From Asterionellopsis glacialis (Eukaryota > Bacillariophyta > Plagiogrammaphyceae > Rhaphoneidales > Asterionellopsidaceae): a stretch of 64,000 bases of DNA. Shown in pieces: positions 33,921-42,500 of this stretch. The translations under genes were made by a program, and so were the position numbers. The notes beneath the pieces were generated by a model. That model was not told where the DNA came from. It did not search any database and saw only the letters and a program-made list of their open reading frames with translations. The stretch's first letter is position 1; each line of letters opens with the position of its first letter. The stretch is from NCBI GenBank assembly GCA_014885115.2, contig WKLE02000152.1, forward strand, positions 33,146 through 97,145, read 5' to 3'.

Positions 33921-35230
33921 ATGCATCCAGTAATGCAACGTATTCAAATCGCTTTGAATAATCTTCAATCTAAACTTTCATTTCAAGGATGGTATGAATA
34001 CCCTCAATTTGCAACACGTCAGGGTTTAGGTCGAAATGTATTGATTGCCATGGTTTTGGGTATTCTTTGGGGATTTCATGCATCGTTAGCCCTTTGGAAT
34101 ATGTTTCTTTTGTGGAATACGAATACTGATACACTCATAATAGAAGATAATGGCGACAATCATAACCTGTATATCTTTTGGACATTGGAAAGAATTCAGT
34201 TACTGTTACAATGGTCAATATATGTTGTGATTGTATGTACATTTCATCTATCAGAATTCTTTGTGACAGCCGTATACAATCCAACAGTTACAAATTCAGA
34301 TTCCTTCTTGGTCAATCATTCTACAGCCTATACTATTGCATTCTTGGTACGTCGTACAGTATATTTTTTGTACTGCTTGCTTTTGTACATGCGGACAGTG
34401 ACATGTCGTGACAGTTTGTATGTTCAAATTAATAAATGCATATTATATTGAAAAATACTCACTTTATCCGCATTTTCTTTATACCTCATACAGTCATCTT
34501 GGATGGAATTTTCAGTGCGATTTTTGATATTACCTTTTATGAATAGTATCACAATCTTTAGTATAGGTTTGATTGTTGTGATTATTGCACAATGTATACG
34601 TTCTGTAGCAATGGCAACATGTGGTGCAAGTTTTAACCATTTAATACAAACCCAAAAGAAAGATGATCATGTCTTGATTACCCATGGAATGTACGTTTAT
34701 AGATACAAAACAACAAGACCAAAAGGAACCAAGGAAGGATAATCCTTGTATCTGACTGATCTATGTTGTATAGTATCCTGCAGTTGAATTCCTCTTGGTA
34801 CCATTGATTTTTGCAACAGGTCCACCCTTGTTGTACAAATTCTATACTCATGGATTCTTTTTTCTTTTATTACTGTCTCATCTCTCTTTTTTTTTAAAAA
34901 AGATACAAATATTTACGTCATCCATCGTATTTTGGTTTTTATTATTGGTCTGTTGCAACACAATTCGTATTGTGTAATCCAATCAATGGTATATTGTATG
35001 CAGGAGCCTCATGTATGTTTTTCCGACGACGTATCCCTTATGAAGAAGAATCATTACAATGTCATTTTCCAAATGGGGAATATATAGAATATGCATCCAA
35101 AACATGGATTGGTATACCCTTTGTACAATCTTTAATTAGCACCCAAGGGAAGAATACCAATAGTACAACAACAAGAAATGGTAACAACAACAACAACAAC
35201 GACGACGACGACAATAACAAAAGAGAATAG
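33921..35230 (+). CDS. Protein-S-isoprenylcysteine O-methyltransferase (ICMT)
   Basis: Integral ER-membrane enzyme that methylates the C-terminal prenylcysteine of CaaX proteins such as small GTPases. Three exons, 33921-34346, 34494-34690 and 34903-35230 (phases 0 and 2), total 316 residues. Family blocks run in order across the junctions: FHLSEFFVTAVYNP and FLVNHSTAYTIAFL in exon 1, SSWMEF and RSVAMATCGASFNHLIQ in exon 2, then at the second junction LITHGI-YKYLRHPSYFGFYYWS and QFVLCNPINGILYA, finishing with FFRRRIPYEEESL and GEYIEYASKTWIGIPF. The RHPSY and RxxxEE residues form the SAM/active-site region. The protein ends with an Asn/Asp-rich tail encoded by AAC and GAC repeats. Multiple membrane helices are evident. 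Confidence 0.94.
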
Positions 35231-35534
35231 TAATACAAGAGTTTAGTTGAAAAGAAAAAAAAAGTTTTATGATATTTTTGTTCTAAAATGTATAAAAAAT
35301 AGTAGATATCGGAAAGTTCTGTACCAAATTTGAATCTGTACAATTATGTTGTCTACCATTTTGGGGTGTGTGTTTTGTTGATTTTTTTTTGTGTGACTTC
35401 TCTCTGTGCATGATATAATAAGAATAACTCTCTTTCTCTCTGCCCTTATTGGAGAATCCATATTTTCTCATCTTGCACTTTGATTCTCTCTGTTTCTCTT
35501 TTTCTCTCTCTCTAGAAAAAGAGTCGTTCAGACT
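35231..35534. other. Convergent 3' stretch between ICMT and CSN7
   Basis: 304 bases with a CT-rich run (35483-35515) ending in CTCTAGAAAAAGAG. It carries the two 3' untranslated regions. Nothing else is recognised. Confidence 0.4.
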
Positions 35535-36689
35535 CTAATATCGTCCAAATGCTTCACTTAATGCACCACCAAATCCACCACGACTACGTTTCGTTTGACG
35601 ATTTGTCGAAGATGATTGATTACGACTTCGTGTCCCAGCAGCAGCACCAGTACCAGATGATCCTTCAGACGATGCTGCTGCTGCAAAGGAGGAGGATGAA
35701 ATTGTGGCTGTTGTTCCACCACCACCACCACCTCTACCCCCACTACTCTTAAGCATTGTTTTAATCGTCATGGAAATTTTATCTTGGACATTATTCCAAT
35801 ATTGAGAATCAACTTGTTTATTTTGTTGAGCTTGCAATTTACTTTTTTGTATAATATCTTGTGAAGATCGTAATTTGTATTGCAAGGCTGACAAGGACTT
35901 TAGTAAATTTGGTATTTCATCCATGGGTGATACATCTCGTGGACGACAGGGATACTGTAATTGGACTGTCCCATCCTCGGAAGTGGAAGTTGACGATGAA
36001 TGAACGATAAAAAATTTATGTTTTTGACATAATTGTCCTGAAATGACACCTGCATAGATACATGATATTAACATATCTTCTACTTGACGTAAGGCTTCAA
36101 TCGTATTGGTAGGATCGAGTACTTCTTGGTTATTGTTGTTGTGGTCCGTCATGGTAACATCCTCATTACTATTGGTACCATTAAATCCTAATTCACGTGC
36201 CAATACATCATAGGATACCTTTCCTGTAGGTGGAAATGTAACGTTATTAGCAGCAATCGTAGGACTACAAGCTTGTTGAACCAAGGATACAACCGTCAAT
36301 TGTCGTAATTTATAGACTTGTGATTCGGTCAATGTCAAATATTTTTTAGTCGTACTAGTATTATGTTTACAATAATCATGATAGGTTCCATAAGAAAATA
36401 AATCCAATGTCTGCAACAATACATCACCTTCGGCTGCTGCTCCTGTTGTTGTTGATTTCAAGGCAGGTTCAACAATATATTTAATTTGATCAAATCCATT
36501 AAAGATATTGGAATCACTCAAGGCTTTTAAAATCAAGGTACGAATCATCCCTACATTCACACTAGCATTATTCTTGACACTACAATATTCCTTTGCCATA
36601 TCTAATAAGGGTTGTAATGCCTTATTACTGGATATGGTATTTACACCATCCATATCGGTAGACATGGGGACAGTTGTTGTTTCTTCCAT
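35535..36689 (-). CDS. CSN7: COP9 signalosome complex subunit 7
   Basis: PCI-domain subunit of the COP9 signalosome, which removes NEDD8 from cullin-RING ubiquitin ligases. One exon, 384 residues. The PCI region shows LLQTLDLFSYGTYHDYCKHN and LTESQVYKLRQLTVVSLVQQ, then a winged-helix part SYDVLARELGF and RQVEDMLISCIYAGVISGQL, matching CSN7 of animals and plants (LDLF-YGTY-DY; L-KLRHLTVVSLA; RQLEDLVIEAVYADVLRG). The C-terminal tail contains a Gly run (GGRGGGGGG), Ser/Ala runs and a basic end (RQTKRSRGGFGGALSEAFGRY); such low-complexity expansions recur in other proteins of this window. An Asn insert (HNNNNQ) sits within the winged helix. No other PCI subunit fits better. Confidence 0.9.
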   Translation of the reverse strand: MEETTTVPMSTDMDGVNTISSNKALQPLLDMAKEYCSVKNNASVNVGMIRTLILKALSDSNIFNGFDQIKYIVEPALKSTTTGAAAEGDVLLQTLDLFSYGTYHDYCKHNTSTTKKYLTLTESQVYKLRQLTVVSLVQQACSPTIAANNVTFPPTGKVSYDVLARELGFNGTNSNEDVTMTDHNNNNQEVLDPTNTIEALRQVEDMLISCIYAGVISGQLCQKHKFFIVHSSSTSTSEDGTVQLQYPCRPRDVSPMDEIPNLLKSLSALQYKLRSSQDIIQKSKLQAQQNKQVDSQYWNNVQDKISMTIKTMLKSSGGRGGGGGGTTATISSSSFAAAASSEGSSGTGAAAGTRSRNQSSSTNRQTKRSRGGFGGALSEAFGRY

Positions 36690-37838
36690 TCTTATTATTT
36701 TGGTATTTAAGTAACGTCAGTACTTGTACTAAAGTTTCAATCAAAATTATAATCTGTCGTTCTACCCCGTCAAGAATGTAGAAAGAAAATCTGATTATGT
36801 GCAACAGTCGGGAGAAGTTACTGTGTCAACACGTTGACAACAATAATGGTAACACACACTTGACGCTGACACAAAAGGTCAGTAAGCAGTCTATCTGATC
36901 TGGATCTTGCGTTCACACTCTCTAGTGCTGATGTTCAGTTTAAAGAGGGTTTTGGCTCTTGGCAGCATCGGAGGAGGCACTCTCCTATGGACATCCCCGA
37001 GAAATTGTAACACAATTCTGGGGCTTCCCTGACAAGTTTTTCCCTCTAGGACTACTGCGTCTGCTGTAAAGTGAAGCATATACACACACAAAAATAAAGG
37101 GCATACCGGTACATTGATCAAGGAGAATGAAGCAAGCAGTCTCCCTGCAATAGCATAGAGAGCTACGTACGGCTCTAGGCTTGCTCGCCCCAAACCCTCT
37201 CTCCCTTCCCAATAATTCTAAACTTTCCAAAAGTGCCCCACCCCCTCAATTCTACAAAACTCTATCCTTAAATATTTGAACATGGGTCTGTGATGGGCCA
37301 TATCATCCGATACTCCACATACTATGATGTATACCACGACCACTTTTTGGATTTACCAAAGTGTCAAGTAATTTTTTTTAACTACTAAATATAATATCTT
37401 CTTGTCTTGACATTTATTAGCAAATTTACACCATGGACAACCATTTAAAAATTTAATGCCTCAGTCAAAAAACTGCTCATGGTAGAGGCGCCTTTCAAAA
37501 GCCTTGGTAGTATTTGGCATGAAAGTTTTTTTTGGGACACCTCTACTATAGCTAAAGAAGTTCATAATATAAACATAATATTAAGCACCATAAATTTACA
37601 TTCAATCCTAAACAAAAAAGTACATTAGTAGAAAATTAACTAATAAAGCTGGTGGTGCATCCATGCCACAAGTGTACTTGCTAATAATTTCTGAGTTTGT
37701 AATTGTGATTTTCAGATATTTTAAAGAAAAAAATTGTGAAATTTACCTTGTGTAACATATTATTTTATATAATCTATTTTTTTAGGGGACACGATATAAT
37801 GTTATTTAACTCATCGTACTAACCTAACCTAACCTAAC
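36690..37838. other. AT-rich intergenic stretch ending in a CTAAC repeat
   Basis: 1.1 kb without a gene. From about 37.26 to 37.82 kb it is very AT-rich (the 60-base line at 37561 has 12 G+C). It ends in a five-unit CTAAC repeat. The part next to 36.7 kb should be the CSN7 promoter; the rest lies downstream of the phosphatase gene. Confidence 0.45.
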
Positions 37839-37843
37839 CTAAC
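37819..37843. repeat. (CTAAC)5 tandem repeat over a stop codon
   Basis: Five perfect CTAAC units. Read on the minus strand this is GTTAG repeated, a permutation of TTAGG. The last unit contains the TAG stop codon (37839-37841) of the phosphatase gene. Confidence 0.9.
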
Positions 37844-38750
37844 CTTCTCTTGACAGCTTTTCGTCGTACAGAGAATTAAAACTAGCAATAAGCAATTCCA
37901 CCTTGCTTCTAGCTGATTTGAAAATAATATTTGCTACCCTGTCCTCAGGTAGACCACCTAAATCTGCTCGACAGCGATCAAGGTAATCGCTAAGCTCATT
38001 TGCCTCTCCAAGTAACGGATTGGAAGTATCTTTCTTGGATGCCTCCTTGTGGTTAGAATGAAAGGTTTGTACCCTAATCTCAAGTTCATCAACAGCAGCA
38101 TGAGTTTCATTTGCAAGTCTCCTACGGGTTGCTACTCTTCCCATCATGTCTAGAGTATTGTGAGATTTCCAATCTTCTATAGCCTCCTTGAGACATCCAT
38201 TGTGTTTTTCAAGAATTTGCATTTGTGATACAAAACCAGCATTAGGATTAGCTTGTGGACGATTAACTCGCACTGCCGAGAGAGCCTCCTCGAAGGAGTA
38301 ACATGTCTTTCCTGAAATCATGAGCCATGCTATAATGGCCGTAACAGACCTTGATACTCCCGAAGCACAATGGACTAAAACAACAGAGCCATGTTGTTGT
38401 TCTTCTTGTTGTTCTTCTTGTTGTCCTCTGGCTGTTGTTGTTGTTGTTGAAGAATGAACTGAATCAAGAAATTCAACGCATTGGGATACTACATGAAGAA
38501 AATTCGCACTCGGATGATCGTCAATCTCCACACGAATATTCTGTATGTTCTTGGGAAAAGTCTTGATGGGTAACTTTCTTGCGACAGAAAGGACATGTGA
38601 TACATTGTTCTTACGAAGGTCCTCGTGGGATTCAGCAGCAGATAATGACCCTACAAAGAGCCAGGGATAACCATCTACTGCACCTGCATCCCAGGTTGTT
38701 TCGTCACTGTCATTTAGACCAGTAGTAGCTTGGTAGCGAAAGAGCGCCAT
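37839..38750 (-). CDS. Dual-specificity protein phosphatase
   Basis: Cys-based phosphatase of the DSP family acting on phospho-Ser/Thr/Tyr. One exon, 303 residues. The DSP fold spans about residues 25-190: PWLFVGSLSAAES, VSHVLSVARKLP, DDHPSANFLHVVSQCVEFLD, the P-loop VHCASGVSRSVT with the catalytic Cys at residue 128, then AIIAWLMIS and VRVNRPQANPNAGFVSQMQILE. The Asp general acid is probably in IDDHPS. A polar insert with Thr and Gln/Glu runs (TTTTTARGQQEEQQEEQQ) precedes the P-loop. The C-terminal 110 residues are helical and unassigned. No kinase-binding or CH2 domain is present, so it is not a typical MAP-kinase phosphatase. The stop codon is embedded in a pentanucleotide repeat. Confidence 0.92.
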   Translation of the reverse strand: MALFRYQATTGLNDSDETTWDAGAVDGYPWLFVGSLSAAESHEDLRKNNVSHVLSVARKLPIKTFPKNIQNIRVEIDDHPSANFLHVVSQCVEFLDSVHSSTTTTTARGQQEEQQEEQQHGSVVLVHCASGVSRSVTAIIAWLMISGKTCYSFEEALSAVRVNRPQANPNAGFVSQMQILEKHNGCLKEAIEDWKSHNTLDMMGRVATRRRLANETHAAVDELEIRVQTFHSNHKEASKKDTSNPLLGEANELSDYLDRCRADLGGLPEDRVANIIFKSARSKVELLIASFNSLYDEKLSREG

Positions 38751-39501
38751 TTTTTGAAAGCCTGAATAGACTAGACTAGACTAGAGACTTTCAACTTGTC
38801 TTTTTCCCTCTGTGGTTTCAGAAACCGAATATCGAAATAGATGACAAGGACTTACATAATCTCAATCACTCTAGAGAACTCTCCAGTATTGTGTAGGGAA
38901 AACCAGTCGGGGATAACGTTCTACTCAGTTCCGAGATATTATAGTGACAACAAAGTCGGGACTCGAAAAAGTAAGCTCTCTAGAGAGAGACTACATCATA
39001 ACAGAGGTACGGTACGGTACGGTATAGAGTTGGGGCTGGACTGGAAGGAATCACACACAAAAATACGGCGCACTTCTTGGCGGGACAGGAAATTGGGACA
39101 CCAGTCTTTTTTTTTTAAATGGAAAATAAGCCTAAGCCAATATATCATTTCAAAGAAAATTTATTCTTCAGATTTATGAATTCATACGACTCATTTAGAA
39201 AGTTAAAAAAATCAGATTTGGTGGCCATGGAAATTTTACATATTAACTACAACCTAAATGAAAAATCACAGCTTTGGGCGTAATCTCATCCGGGGATCTG
39301 CACCTTGTTTCCACATCATTGGTATCACTGCAATTGTCTTTCTCTTTACTTTGCTATCTTGTACATTACTGTATTGGACAGTAATAAATTAGGCATTCTC
39401 TTAAAGACGCTATCTAGAGAGACTACATGTTGGGAAGATTCTTCAAATGCACTAGAGAGAAAAAATAAGTGAAAAAACGAATTTTGAATAAAAATAAATA
39501 A
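38751..39501. other. Divergent promoter region of the phosphatase and GCP2
   Basis: 751 bases with the densest set of CTAGAGAG elements: 38771-38787, 38871-38877, 38977-38990, 39413-39424 and 39451-39460. A (GGTAC)3GGTAT run lies at 39006-39025. No gene is recognised. Confidence 0.5.
39006..39025. repeat. (GGTAC)3-GGTAT short tandem repeat
   Basis: Three perfect GGTAC units plus one GGTAT. Single GGTAC and GTACCGG elements are scattered in other intergenic parts of the window (near 11.0, 26.2, 58.8 and 62.0 kb). Confidence 0.8.
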
Positions 39502-42500
39502 ATGGTGGATGCTCGAAAGAATACAGCTGCTGCTCGTGCTGCACTTGCTCGTCGTAGACAACGAGCCTTAGAATCATTATCCTCACGTACACCAGCACCT
39601 CTATCTCCTACACGACAGTCATCATTATCATCCTCCGTAGTAGCAGCAATTAATTCTCCTCTCCCTCCATCTTTGTCAGCTGATGGCGGTGATCAAGGAT
39701 CTTATTCATCCTTATCTTCGTATGCCACAAACAACACCACCACCACTTCACACACTGCCACTAATACTACGACTCGTCGTCCATCAGTACCATCCATAGA
39801 TCAAAAGTTACCAACTTCTTCTTCTTCTCAACAAGAAGACATAATACGACAACAATTGCAACAAACCAAACTCCAAAAGCAATCGCCTCCTCCATCACCT
39901 AGAACAACAACACAACAACAACAACAACAACAACAACAACTGAAGCAGCAAAGCAACAGCGTAAATGGTAACAATGAACGTACAAAGTTGACGTCCATCA
40001 CTAAAGTAACAGTAGAAGAGAAAAAACAAGAATCATTTTTACATACCATAACCGGAGGGAAAAGGAATACTATTACTAATAACACAGCTCGTAACAATGT
40101 TGGCATGACACCTCCAATCGACAACACAAACACTACTACTCACGATGCTAGTAGTAGTCCTTTACGTCCATTTACAGCCTTATTATCATCTGTATCAAAA
40201 CGTCTTCCACCATCATCTGCTACTGCCAAACTCATGTCTAGAACAATCAATAATCATACTACTACTACTACTTCTGCACCATCTACATCATTACCTAGAA
40301 CTATTGGTGGTGGTAGTATACCAAGAAACAAAAGTAGTAGAGCAGGTGTAACACCTTTATCAAAATCCTCCTCTACTACGAATCCATACTATACAACTCC
40401 ATCCACATTGACAATGCAACCACAAAAACCACAACACATTACAACAAGATCCAATAGTCATGAGATATCCTCTGAAATATCTTCTACGACATCCTTATCT
40501 TCGTATGAACGCAGAAATCGAATATTTCAATTAATGCAACAAACACAAAATAACACACCCCTAGCTCCTCCTACACCATCAACCAATCCACCTACTCCTA
40601 GTACTACTACACGGACACATCCAACTACTCCCAGTACTACTACAGCACGAGAATCATCCTTGTCTATACCTTCCTCACCAGCCACAACAACTCAAGGACT
40701 AGACTATGATGCATACAATAACAACAACATGGTAGATACTCACAATGATTCTCACGAGAACAACAACAACAACAATAATAATAATTTTGGCAATGATAAT
40801 GTGGTAGAGCCAAATGAAAAAAACAAGGAAGAAACACTAGGTGAAAATTCCTTGGAGGAAGAACCTACAGTGCCAGCTGAAGGAGAAACATTGGATGGCA
40901 CATGTTTGAATTATGAATCATCTATAACTATTCAATCTCTTGAATCTACATCCTATTGTGTAGCTGCATCAACTTCTGATACGCATGATACAACCACAAC
41001 CACAACAAGTACATCTTTACCACAATTTCACACAAAACATAAATATCATGCTATTGCATCCATGTTGACGGGTAGCAATACTGCAATGGAAACATTTCGA
41101 ATCATACCAGCAGCAGCAACACCACCACCACCAACACCACCAATTGCCCCTGCAGACCAACAAGAACATTACGTTGATAAGAATCATGATTCTCTGGCAG
41201 AAATGCTTAACAAGGAAGAATCTCCCCAACCTATTCGATATGGTGATACAGTAGCATTGGTATCATCATTGGCACATGATTGCGCATTGGGAGTTAAGAA
41301 ACATCGTTTACAACCAAGAAATGAAGAATATCAACATATAATGGAGAATGATCCTACCTTTCACTATGAATTAGGTTTTTTTCGATCAAGGGTTGTCTTG
41401 GGTGCTGCTGATAAATGGACCATCCTTTCAGGTGAAATGGATCGTATCATATCTGTAGGGACCTATGCTGTAGAAAAATTGAAACATAAAAGACGACAAG
41501 AACCTCCCCCCAAACTTGCATCGGCTGCTGTTCGATCGGGTGATTGTATTTTATTACGAAATGAAAGTACAGGTGGGTTACTGTCATTCGAACACACAAA
41601 AATGACTCTTAATCATCAGGATGATGACTATCCAACGTCATTGTCATCATCCATAGCAAAGCCAATATTAACACTTGTGACAGACTCTTATGAATCTGAT
41701 CCTGTCCATGACAAGAGCAGCGATAATATTCAACAGCACCAGTCCTTACTAGGACGTATTCAAAGTCATGGTCAGATTCGTCCAAAACCAAATAATATAT
41801 TTCGTTTGATCCATGCAAGTGTACCACCATGTCCACCATGGACATCATCATCAATATCGCCATCAGTAACTACTTCTCTTTCCTTGAAGAATAATGGTGG
41901 CTATTATCGACGACGGCGACAACGACCCTATTTAGATGGAACGTATTTACTTCATTCGGAAAGACACAAAACATCCACAAATTTTAATGATGAAACAATA
42001 TCAATCTTTTTTGGAGGAAACATGAATAATGATCCGATGATAAAAGCACCATCCACAGCGGATAGTAATACACACTATTCAGTAAAAGAACAGGAACGGA
42101 TTCTTATAGATGAAGTATTGGGTGCAATGATTGGATTGGAAGGACGATATATTCAATTTTGTGGTTGTCACCAAAACACTAATAATGATGCAAGCACTTC
42201 ACTCAAAACTATGGATACGAGTGAATTTCGTATAAACCGTCAACCAGCAGCACAAGGCAACAGCGGGACGGCAACAGAATCTCCTACAAAAAACATTTCA
42301 TTAGATTTGGGTTTGTCCAATGTTGTGTCTAAAATGTTACCGTTACCAACAGCCTATGTTCGTGTAAGAGCGTTTGTATCAGCTCATATTCCTGGGTATG
42401 AGTATGGGACAGTGATGCAAGCCTTATGTGAAGCTCTTGATTATTCATTACAAGAATATTTAGACTTTTGCTTACAAATGAGTGAACTTTATCGGCAAAG

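Noticed and set aside
39913..39945. CAA-repeat stretch as a separate microsatellite feature
   Set aside because: It is in frame inside the GCP2 N-terminal extension and codes a Gln run; reported there rather than separately.
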